A model generated the notes under the pieces. The model made no database searches, had not been told where the DNA came from, and was given only the letters and a program-made list of their open reading frames with translations. The translations under genes were made by a program, and so were the position numbers. From CAVWDI01 sp963753725 (GTDB taxonomy: Bacteria > Chloroflexota > Anaerolineae > Anaerolineales > UBA4823), in assembly GCA_963753725.1 (NCBI GenBank), contig CAVWDI010000001.1:558001-622000 (forward strand): 64,000 nt of DNA, given 5' to 3'. This document shows positions 54,947 to 64,000 of the stretch, one piece after another. Positions within the stretch are counted from its first letter, which is position 1; every line of letters starts with the position of its first letter.

Positions 54947-55780
54947 ATGAAGAAAGCACTATCTCGCCTTATTGGAGTGCTATTAATCCTTGCCGCTATC
55001 GGTGGATTGATTTTCAGCCTGGTTGCCATGTATACCGTTTGGACAATAAAAGAACCAGTTGCGGAAGGGATTTCTTCGACCATAGGCATCTTGACCAGCA
55101 CATTGAAGACGACCTCCGAAGGTATTGAACTCAGTAAACAAGCATTGGAAAACTCGGCTCAAAGTATTCAGGCTCTTCAGAGCACATTACGAGCAACGGG
55201 ATCAGCGATAGAAGCCACGGAACCGTTTATTGACAGTGTCGGAACCCTGATGAAAGATGAATTACCGGCAACAATATCAGCTACCCAAAGGTCGTTGGAT
55301 GCCGTTCAAAAAAGCGCCAAGATCATCGATTCAGTCTTGCAGGCGCTTACGATTTTTAATAGGGGCGCTTACCAACCGGAACAGCCGCTGCATGAAGCGA
55401 TTGGCGATGTCTCACAAAGTTTAAACGAAATACCAGCATCAATGCGAGAAATGGAAAGCAGTCTTTCAGAATCTAAGGAAAGCCTGGATGTGATAAAAGA
55501 AGACCTCTCAATCATGGCGGATAGTATTGCAGAGATAGAATCCAGTGTAAGTGAGTTCAGCAGTGTACTCGACCAATATCTGGATTTACTTGATGATTTA
55601 GTGCTTCAGCTCGAAAACCTGGAAATGAATTTCCCCTCTTATTGGAACTGGCTGGCTACTGGTATAACCATATTCCTGGTGTGGATGGCAATCGCACAAT
55701 TGGGATTATTGACCCAGGGTTTGGAATTATTACGCAGAAAATTCGATACCGACGAGGAAGTAGTAGAGAATCAAGAGTAA
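54947..55780 (+). CDS. Membrane protein with long coiled-coil region
   Basis: The 277-residue protein has a membrane helix near the N-terminus (about 8-32), a long heptad-rich region rich in Ser, Gln, Leu and Ile (about 45-225), and a second helix near 235-255. The region between should lie on one side of the membrane, anchored at both ends. GGAGG and AGGAG precede the ATG. I recognise no family. Confidence 0.75.
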   Translation: MKKALSRLIGVLLILAAIGGLIFSLVAMYTVWTIKEPVAEGISSTIGILTSTLKTTSEGIELSKQALENSAQSIQALQSTLRATGSAIEATEPFIDSVGTLMKDELPATISATQRSLDAVQKSAKIIDSVLQALTIFNRGAYQPEQPLHEAIGDVSQSLNEIPASMREMESSLSESKESLDVIKEDLSIMADSIAEIESSVSEFSSVLDQYLDLLDDLVLQLENLEMNFPSYWNWLATGITIFLVWMAIAQLGLLTQGLELLRRKFDTDEEVVENQE

Positions 55781-55806
55781 GAGATAACAACCAGCATAAT
55801 AAAAAG

Positions 55807-55855
55807 TACCCGGCGCTTCGATTACTAGCAAGAATTTATCGATGATTGCCGGGTA
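55807..55855. terminator. Possible terminator between convergent genes
   Basis: TACCCGGC (55807-55814) pairs with GCCGGGTA (55848-55855), with a long loop and A-rich and T-rich flanks. It lies between the coiled-coil gene and acnA. Confidence 0.5.
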
Positions 55856-55918
55856 TCTGTTTATCTATACCAGTATTCTTGATATAGCCCTATAAACAAA
55901 GTACACTTTTTATTTATG

Positions 55919-58604
55919 TCACAGCATATCTCGAAGGACTTTATGGAGTATTCCTCCATTGCGGTAATATTCAATTTCTGTATCAGTATCTAGCCTTACA
56001 ATCACTTTAAAAAAAAATCTTACTTCCATCTTCTCTTTCCGCATGAACATTTACTTCATTTCCCGGAGTGATCTTATCTTTTATTCCAAGAATTGAATAA
56101 CTCTCTTTTCCATTTAAACCCAACGAGTCCAAATTTTCACCTGCTTTGAATTGTAGGGGCAGGACACCCATACCAATCAGGTTAGATCGGTGAATTCGCT
56201 CAAAGGTTTCAACAATAACTGCCTTAACCCCCAGCAGCATCGTCCCCTTGGCTGCCCAATCACGGCTGGAACCAGAACCATATTCCTTCCCAGCCAGGAC
56301 AATTAGGGGTACACCTTCTTCTTTATACATCATCGCTGCATCGAAGATCGAATACTGCCCTTCATCTGGAAGGTGGAGTGTTATCCCGCCTTCAACTCCT
56401 CCTACAAGTTTATTCTTTAAACGTATATTTGCGAATGTTCCCCGGCTCATGACCAGGTCATTTCCCCGCCGCGAACCATATGAATTAAACTCACGTACGG
56501 GAACACCTAATTCTGATAGATACTGACCAGCGGGACTCTCCGCAGAAAATCTGCCAGCCGGTGAAATATGGTCAGTCGTTATCGAATCACCCAGCACGAC
56601 CAATGCTCTCGCATTTTGAATATCGTCTATCAGAGGCGTTTCAGAAGAAATATCTTTAAAGAACGGTGGTTCATGGATATAAGTTGATTCAGGATTCCAC
56701 TCAAATAGTTCGCTCTCCCCACCGTGAATTTCGTTCCAGGTTTGATTTCCCGTGTATACATCTCCATATTTTTCAACAAACATTGCTGGAGAAATTGAGC
56801 TTTTTATCGTCTCCAGAATTTCACTGCCCGATGGCCATAAATCGCTCAAGAATACAGGATTATTGTTTTCATCTAAACCAATCGGGTCGTTTATCAGATC
56901 AATATCAACAGTTCCCGCTAAAGCATAAGCGACCACCAAAGGAGGGGAAGCAAGATAGTTCGCCCGCACATAAGGGTGCACACGACCTTCAAAGTTCCGA
57001 TTTCCGGAGAGCACTGCTACTGAGATTAAATCCGCGCTGGATATCGCTTTCACAACTTCTACCGGCAGCGGACCAGAATTTCCTATACAGGTTGTGCATC
57101 CATAGCCAACAATATTAAAACCCAGTTTTGCCAGAGGTTCCAGAAGGTCTGCTTTCGACAAATATTCTGTGACAACCCGCGAACCTGGCGCTAAACTGGT
57201 TTTTACATAGGGCTTGATGGATAATCCCATTTCTACGGCCCTTTTTGCCAGCAATCCTGCTGCGATCATTACTGAGGGATTCGAAGTATTTGTGCACGAA
57301 GTAATTGCCGCGATCACTACCGCGCCATGCCCGATCTGTGTGCCATCACCATTACCATTTAATATTGCTTTTTCATTTAATTGCTCCGTATCCAGTCCAT
57401 ATCCACGTTCTTCAACTGGCGCTGAAAGTGAGTAATTAAAGGACTCCTTCACCTCTCTGAGTGGAATTCTGTCCTGAGGACGCTTAGGACCGGCAATGCT
57501 CGGCTCAATGCTGCCCATATCTAATTCCATGGTGTCAGTAAACTCCGGATCAGGAGTATTTGGCGTCCTGAATAATCCTTGCTCTTTACAATAAACTTCC
57601 ACAAGTTCTATCAGGTCTTCTGAACGACCAGTTAACCTCAGGTAATTCAATGTTTCCTTATCCACCGGGAAAAAACCAATCGTTGCGCCATATTCCGGCG
57701 CCATATTGGATATTGTCGCTCGATCGGGAAGAGACATGTGGTCCAAACCCGGCCCAAAAAACTCTACAAATTTTTCAACCACACCTTTCTTTCTCAATAT
57801 TTGAGTGATGGTGAGTGTAAGATCAGTCGCTGTTACACCTTCTTGGAGCTCACCCAAAAGTTTAAATCCAACAACATCTGGGGTAACGATATCAATCGGC
57901 TGTCCAAGCAAGGCGGCTTCAGCTTCAATGCCTCCGACTCCCCAACCTATCACTCCCAATCCATTAATCATCGTGGTGTGGGAATTTGTTCCCACAAGCG
58001 TATCTGGATACACCAGATACGCACCAGATTCCTCTTGAATGAGTACTACAGATGCAAGGTATTCCAAATTTACCTGGTGGACGATACCAGCTGCAGGTGG
58101 CACAACTCGAAAATTGTCAAAAGCCCGCTGCCCCCAATGTAGAAATTCGTATCTTTCACGATTACGTTGAAATTCAATTTCGGCATTACGATTTAGCGCA
58201 TCGGAAGATGCAAAGAAATCAACCTGTACCGAATGATCAATCACCATGTCAATTGGAACAACAGGGTTAATTTTGCCGGGATCGCCGCCCATCCTCTTCA
58301 TGGCTGAACGCATTGCTGCCAGATCAACAATTGCAGGTACTCCGGTAAAATCCTGCATCACAACTCTGGCAGGACGAAATGGTAGTGATGGACGTTTTTC
58401 AGCTTGCGCTGTCCAACCTGCAAGATTGATTACATCCTGTTCCAGAATACTCTTTCCATCAATCTGGCGCATAAGCGACTCGAGCAGTATACGAATTGAA
58501 AAAGGAAGACGATCCAACTGCACATATCCATTCTGCTCCAAAGTGGAAAGTCGACAAATCTGAAATTCACCATGAGATGTCTTTATTAAATCGCGTGATT
58601 GCAA
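55919..58604 (-). CDS. acnA: Aconitate hydratase A (frameshift near the C-terminus)
   Basis: This enzyme interconverts citrate and isocitrate in the TCA cycle with a [4Fe-4S] cluster. The AcnA/IRP-type protein has QDFTGVPAIVDLAAMR, DHSVQVDF, NSHTTMINGLGVIGWGVGG, the cluster Cys in AITSCTNTSNPSV and GYGCTTCIGNSG, and the C-terminal swivel domain with DSITTDHISPAG and GKEYGSGSSRDWAAKGT. The frame stops at 56007 within an A9 run (56009-56017 on the plus strand). Dropping one base restores the usual ending FKVIVRLDTDTEIEYYRNGG through a stop at 55919-55921. The corrected length is about 895 residues. Confidence 0.94.
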
Positions 58605-58642
58605 AATATTGATTCTGCATACATTACACCTTTTAATTGTTT

Positions 58643-59608
58643 CTATTGGACTGTTTGTCTGACAACAGCATCACTAATCCGAGCAACACGTGCCATATAT
58701 TCAACATCATGAACACGGATAATATCCGCTCCGCGGTCGATACCAATCGCTATCGCAGCGGCGGTACCCTCCACTCTTTGATCGGTTGGTAAATCCAGTG
58801 TATATCCGATAAACGATTTTCGTGACGGGCCGAATAATACCGGGTAACCCAGGCTGCGGAACTCATCCAAACGATTGACCAATTCAAAGTTTTGCTCAAC
58901 TGTCTTCCCAAAGCCAATCCCAGGATCGATGATGATATGTTTACCTGGGATTCCCGCTCCTACCGCAGTTGATATGCTCAGCGATAATTCAGTCTTGATA
59001 TCCTCTATCAGGTTGTAGTATTCCATACCAATATAACGACCGCCGAGTTTACTTTTGATCTCTGCATGTGCCCATGAACTGCGATTGTGCATTAATATGA
59101 CCGGTGCGTTGTATTTAGCTGCAATCCCAGCCATGTTTTCATCGGCATTCAATCCCCACACATCATTAATAATGTGGGCTCCAGCTTTTAAAGCAGCCTC
59201 TGCCACCGCCGCTTTATATGTATCAATTGAAATCACAACATCCATTTCCGCCGAGATCGCCTCAATGATCGGAATTACTTTACTCAATTCATCTTCCACA
59301 CCCACCTGTTGTGAGCCAGGTCTAGTGCTTTCTCCGCCAATATCAAGGATATCCGCACCCGCTGAAATGAAACTGCGCGCTTTGATGATTGTGCTTTCAA
59401 CGATATCAGTGATCTTAAGTTTGTTTGCAGAATCTTCATTTTGTCCTGAGGATAGCAGTCCATCACCTGAAAAACTATCGGGGGTCACATTAAGAATTCC
59501 CATAATATAAGTACGGGAACCCCAGTTAAAAACTTTATCGTCGATCGATAATTGTGGGTTTTTTAAAACCATCGATAGAAAATAGAACCACCGCCAAACA
59601 CCAACCAT
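58643..59608 (-). CDS. folP: Dihydropteroate synthase
   Basis: This folate enzyme joins p-aminobenzoate to the pterin diphosphate. The family motifs are IMGILNVTPDSFSGDG, GADILDIGGESTRPGS, ISIDTYKAAVAEAAL, HIINDVWG, ILMHNR, IIIDPGIGFGKT, VLFGPSRKSFIG and IIRVHDV. The start is uncertain: ATG 59608 has AAGG upstream, and ATG 59572 (MVLKNPQLS) is closer to where the conserved domain begins. folK lies 600 bases upstream on the same strand. Confidence 0.93.
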   Translation of the reverse strand: MVGVWRWFYFLSMVLKNPQLSIDDKVFNWGSRTYIMGILNVTPDSFSGDGLLSSGQNEDSANKLKITDIVESTIIKARSFISAGADILDIGGESTRPGSQQVGVEDELSKVIPIIEAISAEMDVVISIDTYKAAVAEAALKAGAHIINDVWGLNADENMAGIAAKYNAPVILMHNRSSWAHAEIKSKLGGRYIGMEYYNLIEDIKTELSLSISTAVGAGIPGKHIIIDPGIGFGKTVEQNFELVNRLDEFRSLGYPVLFGPSRKSFIGYTLDLPTDQRVEGTAAAIAIGIDRGADIIRVHDVEYMARVARISDAVVRQTVQ

Positions 59609-59647
59609 ATGGCCTTTGGTTCTATTGTTATTGCTCCTGATTTATTC

Positions 59648-60073
59648 TCAAACCACCAAAGTCAAAGGACGCTGCAGCCAGGCTTCAGCATCGGTCATGT
59701 CTGTGAATATCTCCATCTCAACTCCCCCGGGACTGGTCAATGCCTGGATCTCTTTTACTGCGTGCAGAACATCATCATTACTAACAACAACAGCCAAGCG
59801 AATATTTCGAACCGAAGGGTCGTTATTTACTTCTACAGCGTACTGTATCGCCTTTTCCGGCAGATTTTCGATTTGTCGTAAATCATACAGGTTTCTGGTT
59901 AACCTGTCTAAATCGATAAGATGTGCCAGGGCAAACTTGCGCCAATGCTCCAATGTTTCTTTGGACAATTTTGTAAAAACGACTTCCATACCCCCATCAT
60001 CCCTCCTTCGCACAGAGTACCCAACATCTCCTTCCGGCGCCAAATTTAATGGCTTTTGATCTGTATCAGACAT
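59648..60073 (-). CDS. Conserved hypothetical protein between folP and folK
   Basis: The protein of about 141 residues starts at MSDTDQK, with GGAGG eight bases upstream; this is better than the longer frame from 60121. It looks soluble, with an alpha/beta pattern (RLAVVVSNDDVLHAVKEIQAL, and EIFTDMTDAEAWL), which recalls SpoIIAA/STAS-like folds. I assign no function. It probably belongs to a folate operon with folK and folP. Confidence 0.6.
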   Translation of the reverse strand: MSDTDQKPLNLAPEGDVGYSVRRRDDGGMEVVFTKLSKETLEHWRKFALAHLIDLDRLTRNLYDLRQIENLPEKAIQYAVEVNNDPSVRNIRLAVVVSNDDVLHAVKEIQALTSPGGVEMEIFTDMTDAEAWLQRPLTLVV

Positions 60074-60222
60074 CACCATTCCTCCAATTGAATATGGTTT
60101 TTTGAAAGAGTATCTTCTCAACCAGCAGTTACGAATAAAATCTGTTATTCCATCAAGCTTATTGATAGATTTTACCCGAATTTTCTATGATTCAATATTG
60201 CATACCTAAATATTCCAGGTTA

Positions 60223-60711
60223 TCAATCATTCGTTTCAAATTTATTAATATTCTTGATATCCACATCCAATAATAATTCCTTTACCGATCTGCCTAATAT
60301 TGGGTGGATCAGCTCAGGATCTATTTCGGCCAGAGGCACTAAAACAAACGCTCTTTCTTCCAAACGCAAATGCGGGATAATCAGGTCAACGGATTTTAGA
60401 ATTAGCTCGTTGTAGAATAGTATATCGAGGTCAATTGTGCGAGGTCCGTATAGAAATGTCGCCTTTCGGCCTAATTCACGTTCAATCTTTTTCAAGTATG
60501 CCAGTAATTCATGCGGTTGGAAATCTGTCTCTACCTTGCAAACCTGGTTTAGAAATGCAGGCTGGGCGGTGTATCCCCATGGAGGCGTTTCATAAATTGG
60601 AGAACAATCTTTTATAAACACGTTTGGGCGCATCGAATCTATCGCTGCAGTTAAATTCTCTGATCGGTTTCCCAGATTACTCCCTAATGCGATATATACA
60701 ACGTTTTTCAT
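60223..60711 (-). CDS. folK: 2-amino-4-hydroxy-6-hydroxymethyldihydropteridine pyrophosphokinase
   Basis: This enzyme transfers pyrophosphate from ATP to 6-hydroxymethyl-dihydropterin, the step before FolP. The 162-residue protein starts MKNVVYIALGSNLGNR. Motifs IYETPPWG, FLNQVCKVET, YGPRTIDLDILFYN and IPHLRLEERAFVLVPLAEI are present. The start at 60711 is chosen because the family begins with this strand; the longer frame to 60801 adds unrelated residues. Confidence 0.94.
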   Translation of the reverse strand: MKNVVYIALGSNLGNRSENLTAAIDSMRPNVFIKDCSPIYETPPWGYTAQPAFLNQVCKVETDFQPHELLAYLKKIERELGRKATFLYGPRTIDLDILFYNELILKSVDLIIPHLRLEERAFVLVPLAEIDPELIHPILGRSVKELLLDVDIKNINKFETND

Positions 60712-60920
60712 CGTGGTTCGCACTTGACAAATTACTAATATATTTTCGATGATTCTAAAAAAGTTAGGTGTTGGGTCTGCAAGTAATGATAATAAGAGCA
60801 TACCACAATTAAGAAATTATCACCGTCAAGCAACCATTATTTTGTTGATAGAGATTTGCAAAGATAATCGTATGGTACTAAAATCTAAAGATTACAAATT
60901 AATAGCACAAGGAAATTTTT

Positions 60921-62251
60921 ATGGTTCAGGCAGCTTATAATTTTCCTCGCGGCTTCCTTTGGGGTACTGCGACATCATCACATCAGGTTGAAGGTAACAA
61001 CAAGAATAACAACTGGTGGAATTGGGAACAAGAAACCGGTAGAATCCTCAATGGTGATAAATCCGGTTTGGCTTGTGATTGGTGGGGAGGACGATGGAAA
61101 GAGGATTTAGATCGTGCTGATGAGTCGCATCACAATACCCATAGACTATCAATAGAATGGAGCCGCGTACAACCATCCCCTGACCGGTGGGATGAAACTG
61201 CCCTGGAGCGCTATCGAGAAATTATTCGCAGCCTTGTAGAAAGAAAGATGGTCCCGATCGTAACTCTGCATCATTTCAGTAATCCTATCTGGATAGAAGA
61301 AATCGGAGGTTGGGAAAACGAGGACGTCCCAGACTTGTTCGTGAAATATACCCAAAAAGTCGTTGATGCTCTCAAAGAATACGTCAATATGTGGGTAACG
61401 ATCAATGAACCAAATGTGCTTGTAGCAAATGGATACATTTTAGGAATATTTCCCCCGGGCAAATCTGATATTTCTGCGGGTATTCGAGTAATGACAAATT
61501 TGGTGAAAGCCCATGCTGGTGCCTATCATGCCATCCATAATCTACAATCAAATGCAAGGGTCGGTACAGCTGTTCAATTCAGAGGCTTTGTCCCACACAG
61601 AAACTGGTTTGTTGCAGATTTGTTCGCTGCGAAAATTACAAATTCACTCTTCAATGATTTTTTCCCAGTAGCATTCAGCCAGGGAGTATTGAATTTCCCT
61701 CTCTGGAAAAAGCGAATATCAAATGCAAAGAACACGATGGATTTTATGGGGATCAACTATTACACACGGGAATATGTTTCATTAAACTTACCTCAACCTC
61801 AGTGAATTCTTTATCAAACGTACATTCTCACCAGAAGATGAATTGAGCGAACTCGGGTTCGATCGCCAATGTTCCTAATTTTCTATTCGAGGCAATTAAG
61901 TGGGGATTAAAGTTCAATCGTCCGATGATTATCACTGAAAATGGTGTTGAAAATCGGAACGATGATCTGCGACGAAAATACATCATCCAGCACATTCATC
62001 AGATCTGGCGGGCAGTTAATTTTAATTTCTCTGTGAAAGGTTATCTATATTGGACGCTTGTAGATAATTTTGAATGGGAACGAGGTTGGAACCAGCGGTT
62101 TGGACTGTGGGAATTAGACCCAGATACACAATCCCGGAAAAGACGCTCCAGTGCAGACCTATTTTCTGAAATCTGCAGAGAGAATTGTCTTTCATCCGAT
62201 ATGGTAGCAAAATATTCCCCGGAATTAATTGCGCATCTTTTCCCCGGGTAA
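60921..62251 (+). CDS. GH1 family beta-glucosidase (two frameshifts)
   Basis: This glycoside hydrolase family 1 enzyme hydrolyses beta-glycosides. FPRGFLWGTATSSHQVEG, RLSIEWSRVQP and the acid/base Glu in VTINEP lie in the first part. The nucleophile Glu is in MIITENG, and WTLVDNFEWERGWNQRFGL lies in the last part. The first break lies at about 61795-61803, where dropping one base continues as PQPSEFFIKR. The second lies at about 61853-61875 by a GGG, where dropping one base continues into NVPNFLFEAIKWGLKFNRP. The corrected protein is about 442 residues, the family size. Two errors or a decaying gene are possible. Confidence 0.8.
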
Positions 62252-62480
62252 TTTCCAAAAGAAAAATTGGGATAGTTGACCGCTTCCGGTGGAGATAAAA
62301 TTTGTATCAAATGCTAGAATTCATTGGAATGTTTTCGAAAAGCCGAATTTGTCTGATCTCCTCACCAAACTCATAGCTCATTCAAATGGTTTTTTCAATT
62401 TAATAGCGATGGCGATAATAAATCGGGGGTTGACTCTATAGTATAATCCTGACCGTTGGCGTTTTATATCCAACTTATTC

Positions 62481-62567
62481 GGAGAGGTTGCGTAGTCTGG
62501 CCTAACGCGCGCGCCTGGAGAGCGCGTGAGCCGCAAGGCTCCGTGGGTTCGAATCCCACCCTCTCCG
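62481..62567 (+). tRNA. tRNA-Ser (anticodon GGA)
   Basis: This 87-nt class II tRNA has acceptor GGAGAGG/CCTCTCC, anticodon loop CTGGAGA, a long variable arm (GAGCC-GCAA-GGCTC), T arm GTGGG-TTCGAAT-CCCAC and discriminator G. CCA is not encoded. A short T run (62571-62575) follows. Confidence 0.95.
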
Positions 62568-62614
62568 CTCTTTTTAATTAAACCCCACCAATTTTAACAA
62601 CTCCAAACGGCGAT

Positions 62615-62983
62615 TCAACCAGTAACCACCGAACGGATTAAGATTCCCGCTTGAAATATATAAATCAGTCCGTAAATCAAATTCATACGCCGCGCATCAT
62701 CCCCCTTGGTAAAAAGAAAAATAGCTGGAACGGACAGCACAGCCACAATACCGTATAGGATGTGCATATATCCTCTATCTAAATGACCAATCCCGCTGAT
62801 AAACAGGTACAAACCAATACCAGCTTGAATTAAAAGTAATACCTCCGAAATGACTATTGCGCCCCAGTAGTTGCTGTCTATTTGACGATTACGAAAATAA
62901 CGAAAAAATCCCCACACCACCATGATCACAGCATAGAGAATCGTAGTTATTGCCAGCCTGGAGTGCACTTCAATTATCGTCAT
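62615..62983 (-). CDS. Small four-helix membrane protein
   Basis: The 122-residue protein has four predicted helices with conserved-looking His residues in the first (VHSRLAITT) and third (YMHILYGIVAV). It shares this plan with the protein at 7268-7720. It diverges from the Rieske operon, and a role in membrane electron transfer is only a guess. Confidence 0.65.
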   Translation of the reverse strand: MTIIEVHSRLAITTILYAVIMVVWGFFRYFRNRQIDSNYWGAIVISEVLLLIQAGIGLYLFISGIGHLDRGYMHILYGIVAVLSVPAIFLFTKGDDARRMNLIYGLIYIFQAGILIRSVVTG

Positions 62984-63104
62984 TTCTCGCTCCGTGTTCT
63001 CAAGGAAATAAATACCTGAGAGTATTATAACTACTTCAGGACTAATTAGAATGGGTGATGCAATTAATCACCCTAAAATACTACCTTCGTTGAGATATTT
63101 TTTC

Positions 63105-63133
63105 TTGTTTCCAATGAGTTCGTATGCTATAAT
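63105..63133 (+). promoter_or_regulatory. Promoter of the Rieske/cytochrome b operon
   Basis: TTGTTT (63105-63110), a 17-nt spacer and TATAAT (63128-63133), preceded by TGC as an extended -10, lie 50 bases before the Rieske ATG. Confidence 0.65.
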
Positions 63134-63183
63134 CAACTATGGACAAATCAGGGTAATATTCTCTATTTTTACGGAGGGAGTTA

Positions 63184-63739
63184 ATGGCCGAAGAAAACCA
63201 AAATCAAGAAGAAAGAATGAACGTTAACCGAGGCGGAATTTTTAAATTTCGCCTGGTTGGCTTCGCTTGGTTTTTTGACTGTCAGTATCGCAGGAGCAAC
63301 ATTGTTATTTGCGATGCCGATATTTAAAGAAGGTGAATTTGGTGGTGTGGTGACGATTGGTCCTGCTTCTGAGCTGCCAGAAAAGGATGCCGGACCACAG
63401 AACTATCCAAAGGTAAAGTTCTGGCTTGCGAACTCAACAGAGGGTGTTACAGCGCTTTACAAAGTATGCACACATCTCGGATGCCTGTACAGTTGGCGAG
63501 ATCAAGAATTTAAATTTGTTTGTCCCTGTCATGGGTCTCAATTCGAAAAAGACGGGGATTATATTCAGGGACCCGCCCCGCGATCTCTGGACCAGTTCGT
63601 CGTCCAGGCGGTTGATCCTCAGACCGGCGAGGTGGTAGCGCAATCAGAAAATGGAGACCCGTTACAAATACCAAAAGACTCCAATCTTATTGTCCAGGTA
63701 GATACCGGAAGCCGTGTAAAAGGCGAGCGACATTCATAA
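63184..63739 (+). CDS. Rieske iron-sulfur protein of a bc-type complex (one frameshift)
   Basis: This protein carries electrons from quinol to cytochrome in a bc1/b6f-like complex. ATG 63184 with GGAGGG upstream starts a hydrophilic N-terminus. The membrane anchor (WLASLGFLTVSIAGATLLFAM, less one residue) is in another frame from about 63257. The break is near the T5 run at 63239-63243, and dropping one base joins the two. The Rieske cluster ligands are in CTHLGC and CPCHGSQF. The corrected protein is about 184 residues. Confidence 0.87.
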
Positions 63740-63790
63740 ATCACCCATCAATTATTAATTAAATCACCAGTCTTTTTGGAGAAATCGTAA

Positions 63791-64000
63791 ATGCTTAAAT
63801 CCATCAATATTAAAGACCTTCGGCAGAAGATATGGGAGAGAGTAGACTACCGCGTCCGGGCAATAACGGCCGGGATGGGAGTACATGAATTACGTGCAGT
63901 GATGCGCGGTGATCCACCTACTGAAAAACCAAATCCTCGTTATAAAGTACACACTACCAGTTTCTTATTCCACATTCGGCCGCGTTATTATGAAGCTGGA
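63791..64000 (+). CDS. Cytochrome b N-terminal region (partial)
   Basis: An open frame begins at ATG 63791 with GGAG upstream and runs off the right edge after 70 residues. The segment TSFLFHIRPRYYEAG before the first membrane helix is like the cytochrome b/b6 subunits of Chloroflexota Rieske complexes. Position just after the Rieske gene supports this. Confidence 0.7.
   Translation, partial: MLKSINIKDLRQKIWERVDYRVRAITAGMGVHELRAVMRGDPPTEKPNPRYKVHTTSFLFHIRPRYYEAG

Noticed and set aside
62401..62480. Consensus promoter for tRNA-Ser
   Set aside because: TTGACT and TATAAT are present but only six bases apart, which is not a functional spacing. No better pair was found.
13537..63254. Programmed +1 ribosomal frameshifting at the ten breaks
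   Set aside because: The sites share no slippery codon, stop or pause motif. Some zero frames stay open long after the break, and the affected genes are unrelated.
1..64000. CRISPR arrays, insertion sequences, prophage or integrase genes
   Set aside because: No regularly spaced repeats, transposase, integrase or phage structural genes were seen.

Overview
The window looks like chromosomal DNA of a moderately AT-rich member of the Chloroflexota (Anaerolineae/SAR202-like). This is inferred from gene content and not from a marker phylogeny: coenzyme F420 biosynthesis genes beside F420-dependent oxidoreductases, several large molybdenum hydroxylases, DUF1385, DUF2085, DUF3048 and DUF4126 proteins, a CARDB/WD40 lipoprotein, TtuA/TtuB, and a Rieske/cytochrome b pair. 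Nothing in it looks like phage, plasmid, transposon or CRISPR. It reads as a core genome segment with large catabolic gene clusters.

Layout. 1-120 is the tail of an upstream gene with its terminator. 190-7185 is a complete compact histidine operon (hisGDCBHAFIE), preceded by a leader peptide with seven His codons and an attenuator. 7268-9252 holds a small four-helix membrane protein and a class III aminotransferase. 9372-19232 (minus strand) is a molybdenum hydroxylase cluster: thioesterase, FAD subunit, 2Fe-2S/Mo subunit, CBS-type inorganic pyrophosphatase, XdhC, an FAD/2Fe-2S fusion protein, and a protein with a nucleoside-phosphorylase-like C-terminus. 19527-21715 is glmS with a glmS ribozyme that carries a structured insertion. 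21793-35870 (minus strand) is a 14 kb co-directional array: a second molybdenum hydroxylase, NUDIX, SsnA-like aminohydrolase, NpdG, CofE, CofD, CofC, an LLM-class flavin/F420 oxidoreductase and glycolate oxidase GlcDEF. 36141-45143 holds an M20 peptidase, DUF1385, the WD40 lipoprotein, YjbQ, TtuB-TtuA, glutamine synthetase, tRNA-Sec, an M50 protease and an FmdB-type zinc ribbon. 45146-50128 holds tRNA-Asn and a TPP-riboswitch-controlled thiamine operon (thiN-thiB-thiP-thiQ). 50138-55780 holds membrane and lipoprotein genes, including two tandem DUF3048 genes. 55919-60711 holds aconitase and the folate genes folP and folK. 60921 to the end holds a GH1 beta-glucosidase, tRNA-Ser, a small membrane protein, and the start of a Rieske/cytochrome b operon.

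How the genes fit together. The two hydroxylase clusters, the phosphorylase-like protein, the SsnA-like deaminase and XdhC suggest oxidation of purines or other N-heterocycles. The F420 genes supply a deazaflavin cofactor that NpdG and the LLM enzyme could use, and GlcDEF would feed electrons from a 2-hydroxyacid into respiration. tRNA-Sec shows the cell uses selenium. SsnA-like proteins are known from selenium-dependent molybdenum hydroxylase loci, so a selenium-containing hydroxylase is possible but not proven.

A data-quality signal runs through the window. Eight genes are interrupted, at ten places in total, by what reads each time as one extra base on the coding strand, mostly in or next to short homopolymers. 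I annotate these as single genes across the breaks. The most likely cause is insertion-biased sequencing or assembly error.

The most interesting observations are the His-rich leader with its attenuator, the structured insertion inside the glmS ribozyme, the ten same-phase frameshifts, and the phosphorylase-like protein in the hydroxylase cluster.
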